Shown one piece after another: positions 1 through 10,749 of a DNA stretch of 64,000 nucleotides. The notes below the pieces were generated by a model. The model made no database searches. It saw only the letters and a list, made by a program, of their open reading frames with translations, and had not been told where the DNA came from. A program made the position numbers and the translations under genes. The DNA comes from Cephalopachus bancanus (taxonomy: Eukaryota > Chordata > Mammalia > Primates > Tarsiidae), in the NCBI GenBank assembly GCA_027257055.1, contig JAPVLO010000232.1, positions 3,720,001 through 3,784,000 of the forward strand. Reading direction: 5' to 3'. The number at the start of each line of letters is the position of its first letter. Position 1 is the stretch's first letter.

Positions 1-263
1 TGAAAAGAGTTTCTTCCCTAGTTTGCTCACTGTTAGCTAGTGAGTACATGTTGGCTTCTAACTGGACTGGATTACTTGAGCTACTCAGGGCATGATCCCA
101 GATAGAGCTAGTATCAAGCCTTCTGGTACCAGGCTTGATATGATATGTGCAGAAGTTGAGTTCAACCTTTAGAAATTCTTAGTGACTTGGACAATACAAT
201 CTTTTAACTGCTGAACTGATAACAGGAAATTAGAGGGTGGATTTTTGTTCATTTTTTGTCTTT

Positions 264-577
264 TTAAGTTTACTTTTTTTTTTTTTTTTTGAGTTGGAGT
301 CTCACTCGGTCGCTCAGACTGGAGTGCAGTGGCCGCTTCTGGCCACCGCAGCCTCGACCTGCTGGGCTCCGGCGATCCTTATGCTTCGGCCTTCCGAGTA
401 GCCGGAATTACAGGCGCGCGCTACCATGCCCGGCTGATTTTTTGATTTACTGTAGAGATGAGGTCTCGCTGCCCAGGCGGGTCTCGAACCCGCGGGCTCA
501 GGCAATCCCCTCACCTCAGCCTCCCAAAGGCGCGGGATTACAGGCTGAGCCACCGAGCCCGGCTTAAGTTTACTTTT
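264..577 (-). mobile_element. Alu SINE, young lineage, antisense, with target-site duplication
   Basis: This is a full-length dimeric Alu on the minus strand, body about 278-563. The plus strand shows the T-run from the A tail at 274-290, then GAGTTGGAGTCTCACTC, and ends at the 5' head CCGAGCCCGGC. Exact 14-bp direct repeats TTAAGTTTACTTTT at 264-277 and 564-577 are the insertion duplication. The left-arm B box forms an exact GCGGGTTCGAGACCCGC (minus strand, 477-493). Few CpGs have decayed, so it is comparatively young. Confidence 0.95.
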
Positions 578-1764
578 TAATGTTTTACAAAAGTGTTAAA
601 ATGATCCTTCCTCTCAGATTAGTTCAGAAGCCATGGATTGGTTCTCTAAGCCCAGTAGGCAATGAGAGGACTAATGACCGTTTCACTTTTTTCACAGGAG
701 TAGGGGTAATTGGCAACTACGTTGAGGATGTAGAAAAACAACTGTAAGTGGTAAAGTTCAAGTTCTGGTAGTGGGGATACTCCTACAGCTACGCCTCCAT
801 CTGTAGTATATATGTCTAAACCTAGTTCTGACACATTCTCTGCCCCATCCTCCTGGGCTGCAGTTTACATTTGCATGTTCCTTTAGCCCTTTGAATACAG
901 GAGCATTTTGGTAGGTTTAATGTTGGTTTTTGACCAAGAGTGAAATACTAAAGAGGAAAACGGGTTTCCAGGTTGTTTTGGCAGCTTATGCTCCATTTTG
1001 AGCGATTAAGGCTAAGTCAACTAAGCATTTCATCATGTGATGTTGTCACATGTATTTTGGCTCCACAGTTATGTTATAGAAGATATATCATTTTCTAAAG
1101 CATATTGAGGCAAGAAAGCATCCTCAGTGTTGACTCTTTTCTATTGCATGTTGTTTTAGGCAATCAGACTTCCGTTTGCTTGTCCTAATAGGGCTGCATC
1201 GAGCTCTTGACAGGCAGAAGGGATTCTTGCTTGATTCCATCTTCTTCCTGCAGCATCCCCCAGGCAAGCCCCCCTTCCTCTTTGTATCATGAGTCTTTTG
1301 TAAGAATAAGGCATGTTCCTCCTAGAAAGATGAACACGTACCACCAGCGTGAGAAGGGGCGCTCACCTTTTCATGTTTCCAGCACTGCAGAGCTCATTTC
1401 TGGTGCATTTCCCTCTCCACATTTTTGCTTCATTAAAAATTATAAAAGTGTCAACATATTGGGAAGGCATAATTCTGTGTGCTTATTTAAATAAGCCATT
1501 TTTTTCTGTTTATAAATGTTTAGAAAGCAGAGAAAACTTACAAAGTTGAAAATTTTAAAAATAATTCAGACTTATATCAGGGATTTTTAACTTCCACTTT
1601 ATTTACTTTTTAAAAATTGAATTCATATCATAATTTTTTTAAAGCATACCTTGTGTAGGCGTTGTCGCAGGACCTGGATGAGAGAAAAGTTGATAAAACA
1701 CTACTTATGCAGGTTATCCAGTATGAAGTTCAGAGATGTGAAAAATTATTTCTCACATTTCTAA
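578..1764. other. Unique non-coding sequence with one weak exon candidate
   Basis: I see no repeat family I can name and no long conserved open frame here. Short open frames at 1156-1549 have no coding signature. The only item of note is the possible 46-bp exon at 698-743, listed separately. Confidence 0.5.
698..743 (+). CDS. Weak candidate internal exon, 46 bp
   Basis: A pyrimidine-rich stretch ending TTTTTTCACAG precedes 698, and a near-consensus donor CT|GTAAGTGG follows 743. One of three frames is open and reads VGVIGNYVEDVEKQ plus two leftover bases. The other two frames contain stops. If real, it would lie upstream of the exon at 35009 on the same strand, but its phase does not join that exon directly, so at least one more exon would be needed. 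A 46-bp open frame between splice-like sites can easily arise by chance. I do not recognise the peptide. Confidence 0.2.
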
Positions 1765-1766
1765 GC

Positions 1767-1834
1767 CAGAAAGAAAGAAAGAAAGGGAGCGAGAGAGAGA
1801 GAGAGAGAGAGAACGAAAGAGAAAGAAAGAAAGT
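1767..1834. repeat. GAAA/GA microsatellite
   Basis: This is a purine-only run apart from two C interruptions: GAAA repeats, then about ten GA units, then GAAA repeats again. It has no Alu body attached. It lies at the 3' end of an open frame (1662-1853) that is an artefact of the low-complexity sequence. Confidence 0.9.
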
Positions 1835-2249
1835 TACTTATGGCTCTGTGTAACTTCTTCCCTTTAAAGAGAAAAGTGCACTTTTAAATTTAGTGGTTCT
1901 CCTGGAATATTGTCCCAAATGGGTGTAAAATCATTGAGACACTATCAGTAAGTGCTAGAAAGAATACCACTGCTACTGTCTTAAGTGTCCAACTAAAATA
2001 ATTTGACTGTGGATTGAAACATGTATTTCTAGGTACGGGACAGAGCAGGAAAGGCACAAGTCGGGAATGCTCTCGCGGGCCTTTCTTTGCTCTTGGGCTG
2101 CACATTATGCCTCGCTACACTTGGTCCATCTGGATTACTGGCACTGGGCTGGGAAAGCCCACCATCTCCTTAGAGCATGGCATCTGCACGCTTACATTTT
2201 AACTTGAATTCATTCTTGGTAGCCTCGAGTGGATCTTAGAACTGTGCCT

Positions 2250-2700
2250 CCTTCTGGTGGTGGGTAGGGTTTATTTCCTCTAAGGTGTGCTCAAGCCCTG
2301 GCCTCTAGTACCTGTGATTATGATTTTATTTGGAAATAGATTCTTTGCAGATGTCATCAGATTAAGACGTGGTCATATTGGATTAAGCTGGGTCCTGGGA
2401 TAGTAACTAGCACCCTTATGTGAATGTGGTAATTTGGGTACAGAGATGGAAGACACAGGGGGAAGAAAGCTGTGACAGTGGAGGCAGAGTTTGTAGTAAC
2501 ACTTCGACCATCCAGGGATCACCGAGAATTGCAGAGCTAGGAAGAATCAGGGAAGAATTCTTCCCCAAACCTTCAGAGAGAGCATAGCCCTGCCAACACC
2601 TTGTCCTAAGATTTGCAGCTTCTGGAACTATGAGAGAATACATTTCCGTGGGTTTAAGCCTGTTTATGGTGCTGTTACCTTAGCCCTAGGAGCCCCACAC
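2250..2700 (+). mobile_element. Old solo LTR-like repeat (MaLR/MLT1-like)
   Basis: The stretch contains the recognisable order of an old MaLR-type LTR: ATTTTATTTGGAAATAGATTC, TTTGCAGATG, a 'GACACAGGGGGAAGAAAGC' block, 'CCTGCCAACACCTTG', and an ending with 'CTTCTGGAACTATGAGAGAA' and a 'TTTAAGCC' run. It is highly diverged. No internal retroviral sequence is seen beside it. The subfamily is assigned from memory of the consensus and is not certain. Confidence 0.65.
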
Positions 2701-4395
2701 ACCCCTCAGGAACATGGGCTCCTGGTTTTCTGGATTCTCTCAAATTATGTTGTCTCAGCTTTCTTAAATGTAGGGAAAATCTTTTTAATACACTGTTTCT
2801 CCTTTAGAAACCTGTAGACGTTGTTCCATGGCCTTCTGCCATGTAGTAATGCTGAAATCCTGTGGCTGTCCTGAGTTATTCCACCTATATCTAGATAAGG
2901 GTCATTTTATTGTCCTCCCCCATCCCCAAATGTGGTAAACTCTTTTGTTTTACTTATGGGTTTTTTTTCCCCTAAAGCAAGAAAACATACTTCATGGTCT
3001 CAGTCTCCCTCACCCCCCATATGCATATTGTTTAAAAAGAAGTTTCTATGATTCTTGGATTGAATCCCTGTCCTCAAATTTTCATATTTATCATAGCTTC
3101 TCAATATTTCAATATTTGTTGTTTGTCCCTATCTTCAATCAGGAGTACTTATCAAATTTGTTTTTTGCACCTCTGATTTTATTTTATGGGATATGAGTTA
3201 TTATTAACTAGGGCCTTTATTGTGGTTTTCTCTGAAATTACAGCATTTAAATAAATTTTCTTTGCAATTTTTATCTTTCCCTCTTCCCCCTTTAAAAATC
3301 TTATCCTGGTGTCTTTCCTTTTCAGTCTGTTTTCTCTTTAAAGATTTCTTTTCGTGTTGCCAGAGGCCATATGTTGTTCTTGTATGCTACTGAGGATTTC
3401 TTGCTTTCAGTTTCATGTGATTCATCTTTTCCTTTTTCTTTTTCCTGTTTACTCGTTCTCAAATTAGAGGAAACCACCTAGACCCAAAGTCGACTGACTT
3501 GACTGTTGGAATATGAGGGCTGCCTCGTGTTTAAACACCGTGTTAAAGAAGTCATTGTCTGAGTTTTGCTGCCAGCAGTCAGTTTCATGTGGACATCTGC
3601 CAGCTCAGTTCCTTGTTTCCACATAGTGCAGATCTGTCTCCTGGAGAGGAGATCTTCAGCCTGGCTTCCTGATACACAGAGCATAATACATGCATTATTA
3701 AAATAAGCATAGATTATTTTCCTTGATTATTTTTGTCTCTGCCTCCAGCACTTTACAGAATGTGCTTGTATTTGTCAGAGCCTGTTGTTAGCCCTCTCCT
3801 GCTTTCTAGTGACTTGTTCACTGGAAGTTCTGTTCCCAGCGACTGGAGGACGAGATGTACTGGTGGGTGCTGAGGGGGCCAACTGCCTCTCCAACCAGTG
3901 TCCACGCGGTCGTGATGGCTGCCCCTTTGGTGTGGCAAGCACAGTGCAAGATCAGGGAGTGCTTGTTCTTCTTCAAGGTCTGCTTCGGTGATGTTCCTTC
4001 CCTTGGAGCAGTACCACTAAGCCATCCAGGGCAGGCTTCTGCTCTCTTCTACCAGCCTAGTAGCTAGGCGAGATTCTTACAGATTCTAGCCATCTTGTGT
4101 GTGGGTCCAGATTTTGGCCCTCTAGTTTTTTTGGTTTTTTTTTTTGTCTTTTGTGTTTATGGGTATTCTAATAGTTATGTGGGGGAGGTGTGTGGGGCAC
4201 TTCTAGCCAAATGCCATCTAACACTTTAACATGAAACTTGACGCTTGTTTCTCATTTCTACCTGTAGATTTCCTGTTGACATGTAATTTAGGGCAGTATC
4301 CTCTTTTAATCTTATTTTCTTTATCTTTAAATGAAAATTTTAAATTTAATTGTATTTGGTTAACAGGTTAATGTAAATGTTTATTGTTTCAGGTA
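2701..4395. other. Unique non-coding sequence
   Basis: The sequence is T-rich and without a repeat I can name. Open frames at 2945-3196, 3478-3684 and 3785-4067 are short, overlap on both strands and lack splice-site support. Confidence 0.5.
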
Positions 4396-4402
4396 ATTTG
4401 TT

Positions 4403-4450
4403 AATATTTAATTAATTAATTTATTTATTTATTTATTTATTTATTTATTG
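4403..4450. repeat. TTTA microsatellite at Alu tail
   Basis: About nine TTTA/TTAA units sit immediately next to the T-run of the antisense Alu at 4451. On the Alu strand this is a (TAAA)n extension of the A tail or of the A-rich target site. Confidence 0.9.
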
Positions 4451-4733
4451 TTTTTTTTTTGAGTTAGAGTCTCACTCGGTCACCCAGACTGGAGTGCAGT
4501 GGCCGCTCCTGACAACCGCAGCCTTGACCTGCTGGACTCCGGTGATCCTTCCTCCTCAGCCTTCTGAGTAGCCGGAATTACAGGCATGCGCTACCACGCC
4601 CGGCTGATTTTTTGATTTATTGTAGAGATGAGGTCTCGCTGCCCAGGCAGGTCTCGAACCCGCGGGCTCAGGCAATCCACTCACCTCAGCCTCCCAAAGG
4701 CGTGAGATTACAGGCTGAGCCACCGAGCCCGGC
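4451..4733 (-). mobile_element. Alu SINE, young lineage, antisense
   Basis: This is a full-length dimeric Alu on the minus strand. It runs from the T-run plus GAGTTAGAGTCTCACTCGG to the head CCGAGCCCGGC. It has the same lineage markers as the copy at 278-563. The right-arm hairpin is disrupted (GACAACC) and the B-box stem carries one change. Confidence 0.93.
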
Positions 4734-4739
4734 TATATT

Positions 4740-5730
4740 TTATTTATTAATATAAAAGAAAATTATCTTTCTTGTATTTCTGTTTTTTTTCTTTCATGCA
4801 TTTGATAGACTCATAATGTAAAAACTTTTACTTTTCCTTCTATTTGTATATTTTCTTCTTCCCTCATCCCCAGGCATATTTTATTTACAAACCTTGAGTC
4901 AGAAAAAGAGTGATAGGGATGTATTTAAGAATTTTAGGCTGCCATCAACTACTGACAACGGAATGGATCCCAATTCTGATGTTTCTTCAGTAAGGTCTTT
5001 GGCATGATGCTAGTTTTCATTGTGTTGGTGGTAGGTAGACCTGTTTGGCTCAGAGCTAATTGGTGTAGTAGAAAGAGCTCAATGATTTTGAGTTGAAAAC
5101 ACAGCTGTATATGAAGATAATTAGAGATCAACCTGTTGCCTTGCTGTTATTATTTTCTTTAAATTGTGATAAAAATAAAATTTACATCTTAACCATTTAA
5201 AAATATATAGTGCAGTAGTGTTAACTGTGATCAGTTCATTGTCATCTTCTTACTATTGCTCCTACCTTTGAAAGCTTTTTTATCCTCACTGAGAAAAGTT
5301 GCAGCTCTGACCATGAGTCTGATACAGCTCTGACCATGAGTCTGATGCACTGTGACTTAAGAGTCCAACTTTCCCATGTGAGAAAAGCACTGAAGAAAAA
5401 ATAAACAAGGGTGATGGTGGAGAAGAGGGACTTCAGCATCGATGGAAAATGGTCCCTGTGGCTGTGCTGGTCAACAATGCAGTTCCTTGATTCTAAGACA
5501 CTCAGAGTGTAAAGTCAGGGAAAAAACAAAAAAGAAAAGCTACCTTAAATATATACATCTATGCTAACTGTTGATTTTGAGTTACATTAAAATGTGAGAA
5601 AATATGTGCCCTAAAATCTAAGAGTATAGGGAAGTCTCCTGCATGGTGATAAGAAGCAGCAGATGTTGTGCCTGAGGAGAAGGCTGGTGACTAGAATAGA
5701 ACAGTGCGCCTCAAGGTATCAGAAAAGGTC
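4740..5730. other. Unique sequence with a 23-bp tandem duplication
   Basis: Nothing gene-like is seen. CAGCTCTGACCATGAGTCTG occurs twice at a 23-bp offset (5302 and 5325). Weak open frames at 4949-5131 and 5242-5439 on the minus strand have no supporting signals. Confidence 0.5.
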
Positions 5731-5970
5731 ACAGGTCAACTGTCCCCAGCGGCCTCATAGATCAGTCATCCCCAGCAGCCTCATGCGTCAGCTGTCCCCA
5801 GCAACCTCACAGGTCAGCCGACCCCAATGGCCTAGTCTCACAGATCAGCTATCCCTAATGGCCCGGCTTTACAGGTTGGTTGTCTCCAGTGACCTGACCT
5901 CACAGGTCAGCTGTCTCCAACGGCCCCACAGGTCAGCTGTCCCCAATGGGCCCACAGATCGACAGTCCCA
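5731..5970 (+). repeat. Minisatellite, about nine diverged units of 23-31 bp
   Basis: Units follow the pattern ACAGGTCAGCTGTCCCCA followed by a variable GCGGCCTCA-like tail. Unit starts are near 5731, 5759, 5786, 5809, 5840, 5871, 5902, 5928 and 5954. Units differ in length and sequence, so the array is old or imperfect. A 130-codon open frame (5663-6055) crosses it and reads a degenerate repeated peptide. I treat that frame as a by-product of the repeat. Confidence 0.9.
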
Positions 5971-5974
5971 GGCC

Positions 5975-6830
5975 TCTGCCATCTTCGTGCTCACTCAGTC
6001 TCCAGCTCTCTGTCCCCCTTGTATGTCCAGAATAGCTAATGCTCATCCATTCTAGATAGTCGTTTTTTTCCTTTTAACAGTTATTTTTAATAGATTGTTT
6101 TTATTCTCCACCATTATGAATTGTTGACAGCAGCTGACAGTCTAATAGATGTACCCTGTGGAAACATGTTCTTGGCAATAGTGACAGAATGGCCAGCAAA
6201 ATGTTACATGTGTGAACCACTAACCTTTGTGTTTACTCTGAGCAAGTGAACGATAAGTGGACATTGAGATATATGTTCGCTTGGTATTCTGTCCTGTGGG
6301 TGAGGTGAGCTGTCGAGTGCCATGGTTCGTCTTGTATTTGCTACACATGGAAAGGACCTTATAGTGACATTCAGGTGCTTATCAAACTCCTCTCCGTGAT
6401 GTCACGTGTGCCTTTGTTCCCCCACTGCCTGTCTGTCAGTTTACCATGACGTGGATACATAGAATGGATTGTTACCTTTTCTGGTAGGAGAATAAACCAT
6501 AAATATGAACGAGAATTTAAAAGAGCTTAACATAAATCACCAAGAAAAGTCTGTAGTAGACTCTGAGGTTATAAAATTATGAATTATAAATAATAAAGCA
6601 AGGTTATAGAAATTGTTTTATGTATAAGCAGAAAGATGTTTCTTCTTCCTACAATAAAACTCTGTGAAGTTAGTACCAGATTCTATGTGGAAAGTTTCAT
6701 AGGAAAACTTCTGGGTGATGGTTGTATGAAACACTGATAATTTGCTATTGGAGATTGCATTTGCTTTGCATTGCTATCAAGGTATCAAAATAAATCTTTA
6801 CAATTTCTCTTTATATTTGCTTTTGGATAA
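5975..6830. other. Unique non-coding sequence
   Basis: I see no repeat family I can name and no exon-like open frame with splice sites. Confidence 0.45.
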
Positions 6831-6831
6831 T

Positions 6832-7150
6832 AATACACAGACTTATTTATTTTTTTTGAGTTGGAGTCTTACTCTGTTGCCCAGACTGGAGTGCAGTGGC
6901 CGCTCCCAGCCACTGCAGCCTCGACCTGCTGGGCTCCGGTGATCCTTCCGCCTCAGCCTTCCGAGTAGCCAGAATTACAGGCATGTGCTACCATGCCCGG
7001 CTGATTTTTGATGTATTGTAGAGATGAGGTCTCGCCAAGTTGCCCAGGCAGGTCTTGAACCCGCGGGCTCAGGCAATCCAATCACCTCAGCCTCCCAAAG
7101 CACGGGAGTACAGGCTGAGACACCAAGCCCGGCAACACACAGACTTTTAT
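6832..7150 (-). mobile_element. Alu SINE, young lineage, antisense, with target-site duplication
   Basis: The body is about 6850-7133 on the minus strand, from TTTTTTTTGAGTTGGAGTC to CCAAGCCCGGC. Near-identical flanks AATACACAGACTTATTTAT (left) and AACACACAGACTTTTATTT (right) mark the duplicated target. The duplication has already diverged by several changes, so this copy is older than the one at 278-563. Confidence 0.93.
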
Positions 7151-7384
7151 TTCTTTAAAAGATGAAAGTCTGAATTAAAAATTTTAAACATTGTGATTTT
7201 ACTTAAATAAAATGTCATTTCTCTGAAATTAGTGATTAACTTTTGGGCTACTTATTTATAAAGCATCCAGAGAATCTCTTTTATACTTTTTTCTATTATA
7301 TATACTTTAACAATATTTTCTAGGGAAAATTAATAATAAACATAAGTTAGTAACTTAAGCATGTATTAAAGCAAATTTCAAGTT

Positions 7385-9592
7385 GTGAACTTAGATGCAT
7401 ACGTGCACTCACATGTCCAGTCACTTAAGTTAGTTCACGTGTCTGGTGTACATTGTCATGTGTGTGCATTCTCTACAAATGGTTGTGCTTTTGAGTATTT
7501 TACTGTACAGGATTATATCAGCTACAGTCTTACAGTATCTTTATTTCAAGCCCAGGATGTCCGGAAGCAAGTATAAAAGCAGCAGTGATGTAGCTGGTCC
7601 TGCAAAGACTCATCAGGTTATAATGATGGAAACAAAAGGGAAAATAATTGAGAGAGTGAAACAAGGCGAGAAAATGGTAGACGTCACTCATTCTTATAAC
7701 ATGAATCGTTCAACCATTGGCGTGGTTCTGAAGAACAAGGACAAGGTCGTGGAACATGTGAAGTCTGCTGTGCCAATGATGTTGGCAGCAATAGCCGAGA
7801 AGTATGGATAAGTGGCGAGGGAGATGGAGGAGTTTCTCATTGTGTGGGTGCAAGACCAGCACCAGCATCAAGTCTCGCTTAGCTTTGTGTGGAACTAGAG
7901 AAAGCCAAACACCCATATGAAGACTTGAAGACACCTGGCAAAGAACCAGAGGGCGCCTCTCTTAATGCCAGCCTTGACTGACTTCATCTGTTCAAGGCTG
8001 ATGAACGTACAAGTAAGTGGCGAGGTAGTGAATGCAGATATGGGACTTTTCTGAAACGCTTCAACAAGTCACTGATGGAGGTGCATATTCACCTGAGCAG
8101 ATTCTCAGTGTGTAAGAGACAGGTTGGTCCTCGGAGAGGATGCCAGACCGAAGTTATATCATTAAGGAGGAAAAGCTAATGCCAGGCTAAAGAGCAGCAA
8201 GGAGAGGTTCACTCTGTTGTGGGGTGGCCATGCTTCTGGCGATATGAAGCTGAAGCCTTTCTTAGTTTATCATTCACAGAACCCAAGAGCCCTTGAAAAC
8301 ACAGCCAAGGGCTCTCTTCCTGTTGTGTGGAAGAGTAGCCCCAAAGCCTGGGTTACACAGGCCATTTTCCAGAATTCGCTTTTCCTCCACATTCTCCCAG
8401 AGTTAGGGAAATGTTGCTTTGAGAAGGATGTCACATTTATTGCTGCTCAACAATGTCCTGGGGCTGCCCCCTATTCATGGATGACTTCCATCTCAATGTC
8501 AAAGTGATGCATCTGCCACTGAATACTGCATCACTCATTCAACCTGTGGACCAGGGAGTTACAGTGACTTTCAAGGAATATTATTGATGTCACACTTTTC
8601 ATCAGGCAATAAAGGCGAGTGATGAATCAGGAACAACTCTGTGACAATGTTGGAAGGACATCTGCAAGACCATAGAAAACATCGACCTTGCTTGGTGTGT
8701 GGTTATGGCTGTCACAATGCATGGGGTTTGGAAGAACCCTGGCTCACAGTTTGTTAATGATTTTGGTGGATTTGAGAAGATGAGTGAGGAGTCCAAAGAA
8801 GTCTTCAACAACTTGGTGGCCCTCAGTGAGAAGCTGGAGCTGGATCTGCAAGAGGACAACTTCATTGAACTCCTCGCTGCGTAGCACACACAAAAGAGCT
8901 CACTAATTACCCAATGGAACTGAAGGCCCAGAGAAAGGATGGAGAGAGACCAGAGGGAGAAGTAACTGAAGGACCAAGGAGATTCACAACTCAGGGAGTA
9001 GCCAGGGGAGTTGTTGGATCTGTTAGTTTTTGAATGTAGAGCCGTCTACGAAGGTTACCCCGTCTGTTCAGAATGTAGTCAAGTGCTGCCGTGTCATCTG
9101 TGACAAACATAAAAGAGCTGCTACCCAGACAGCACTGAATCGTTTTTTTCAAGAAGGTAGATAGACTTGAATCCAGCAAGGAACCAAAACCTGTGCCATC
9201 AATGTTGGTGTGAGTGACATGGCATCTGGCTCTCTTTCTCCTGTTGCTGACTTGCTTCAGCTCTGCTACCTCCCCCCTCCTCTCCTTTCTCTAGTCAGGA
9301 ACTCTCCTTGACTGTTCACTCGATGCCAGCCCCTGGATGCCAGCTAGTGTGCCATACTGAACTACTCTACTTTTCAAAGTACTGTACTGTAAGATTTTAA
9401 ATGTTTCTTTTTTTGGGGGTATTTTTATTTATGTGAGAAGTATTATAAACCCATTACTGTACATACTATATAGCCAATAGTGTTAGTTGGGTCCTTAGGC
9501 TAACTTTGTTGGGCTTACAACCAAATTGGGCTTATGAACGCACTCTCGGAACCGAACTTGTTCATATATAGGGGACTTACTGGATTCTTTAT
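7385..9592 (+). mobile_element. Tigger-family (TcMar) DNA transposon, decayed, nearly full length
   Basis: The right end reads TATATAGGGGACTTACTGG, the inverted-repeat end of a Tigger-type element. Inside it lie the usual sub-terminal stretches (CTAACTTTGTTGGGCTTAC, GAACGCACTCTCGGAACCG). The left part contains the matching 5' region (GTACATTGTCATGTGTGTGC, TTATTTCAAGCCCAGGATG) before the transposase start. The left inverted repeat itself is not clear near 7385, so the left boundary is approximate. No intact coding sequence remains. Confidence 0.85.
7557..8884 (+). pseudogene. Tigger transposase pseudogene
   Basis: The encoded protein was a DNA-binding and strand-transfer transposase of the pogo/Tigger type. 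The first frame (7557-7811, about 84 aa) starts MSGSKYKSSSDV and keeps the N-terminal helix-turn-helix region (METKGKIIERVKQGE, then SYNMNRSTIGVVLKNKDK). It stops at 7811, where the family continues. A middle piece (8217-8507) keeps the YHSQNPRAL and VTQAIFQN stretches upstream of the DDE region. A last piece (8699-8884) keeps the acidic C-terminal region ending DLQEDNFIELLAA. Frame changes and stops separate the three parts, so this is a fossil and not a domesticated gene. Confidence 0.85.
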
Positions 9593-10260
9593 ACTTAAGG
9601 TATCATCTCTTGGTTAATTGGTGCTGTTTTAGCAAACAGGTTACTCTTTGCTGAAGAAAGTTTTCTTTATAATAGGTAACTCTTACACAGTGAAGAATTG
9701 TATGCTATGAATTAAACACATAACTTTATTTTGAAAGCAGGATGGTTTTCTTTGTACATAAAGAGTGCTTCATTCATGTCGTTGGAATTGAGCAACCTCT
9801 ATAGCTAAGACAGGAGATAAAGAAAACGTATGACACAGTGTTCGTTTTACATTGTTTCTAGTTTAGATCAAACTAATATGAGCTTAATAGCACTAGCATT
9901 TTAAGACAATACATGACTAAGTGTTGTATGGTATGATTCAAGCTGCTTGTAAACATCAGTATTAAACTAGGGGCAGGCTACCGTTACGTCTTTACCCCTA
10001 CTCCCACTTAATGGGATTGAAAACATTCTAAATATTCAGTTTCCAACAGGTAAGAAAACTTTTCCTTAATTCTTTTCAAGAAGGACATCTCTTCCGTACT
10101 GAAATGACCCTTTTGTTTTATATTATGTTTTTAATGATTTCCCCAACACCACTTTCCTTCCTTTTGAGGAGTTGCTTTGGTTTGTTGTTAGGCTAAAGTG
10201 TATGAACATAAAATTTTTTCCCTGCTAAGAATATAACTTATTTCTAAGGTGGCAAGATGG
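9593..10260. other. Unique non-coding sequence
   Basis: This is AT-rich sequence in which I see no gene, splice-flanked open frame or repeat that I can name. Confidence 0.45.
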
Positions 10261-10261
10261 G

Positions 10262-10420
10262 ATTATAGTGATGTTCCCTTATCCTTGGTGCTATGCTTGA
10301 AGACTCCCAGTGGATACCTGAAACCACAGATGGGACCAAGCCCTTGTGTACACTATGTGTTTTCCTATACACAGAGACCTACAATAAAGTATAAGGTATA
10401 AATTAGAGTATGATTTCCTG
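10262..10420 (+). mobile_element. Old DNA-transposon fragment (Tigger/MER-type)
   Basis: The stretch TTCCCTTATCCTTGG, GACTCCCAGTGGATACCTGAAACC, CTATGTGTTTTCCTATACA and ACAATAAAGTATAA follows the terminal region of a common non-autonomous Tigger-related element. Only this end is recognisable. The family name is from memory. Confidence 0.55.
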
Positions 10421-10475
10421 AGCCCAGGGCAACTTGGCGAGACCTTGTCTCTACAATAAAAATAAAAAAAATTTA
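10421..10475 (+). mobile_element. Short Alu fragment
   Basis: CCTGAGCCCAGGGCAACTTGG followed by CGAGACCTTGTCTCTACAATAAAAATAAAAAAA corresponds to the middle of an Alu left arm and its A-rich linker. About 55 bp is present with no head or right arm. Confidence 0.7.
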
Positions 10476-10599
10476 GCTATTTAGATTTAAAAATCGTGTG
10501 ATCTATCTGTGATATCTATCTGTAGTGATGTTTCAAGTAACAGAATTCCATTGCTTCATCTGTTATGTCCCAAATCATAAACCTATATTATTTATTAAT

Positions 10600-10706
10600 T
10601 GATAATTATTTATTTTAATAGGTTTACCCTCTGAAAATATAAATTGTAATTATAATTATTGATAATTATTTATTTTAATAGACTTACCCTCTGAAAATAT
10701 AAATTA
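10600..10706. repeat. Two-copy tandem duplication, 60-bp period
   Basis: TGATAATTATTTATTTTAATAG plus the following CTTACCCTCTGAAAATATAAATT-like block occurs at 10600 and again at 10660. The copies differ by two bases over about 46 bp. It lies in AT-rich unique sequence with no transposon ends. Confidence 0.92.
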
Positions 10707-10749
10707 TCAATATAAATTATAAAATATAAATTATAAAAAATAAATTATA

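Noticed and set aside
5663..6055. 130-codon frame over the minisatellite
   Set aside because: The peptide repeats follow the DNA repeat, with units of different length, so the reading phase is not preserved between units as a coding repeat would need.
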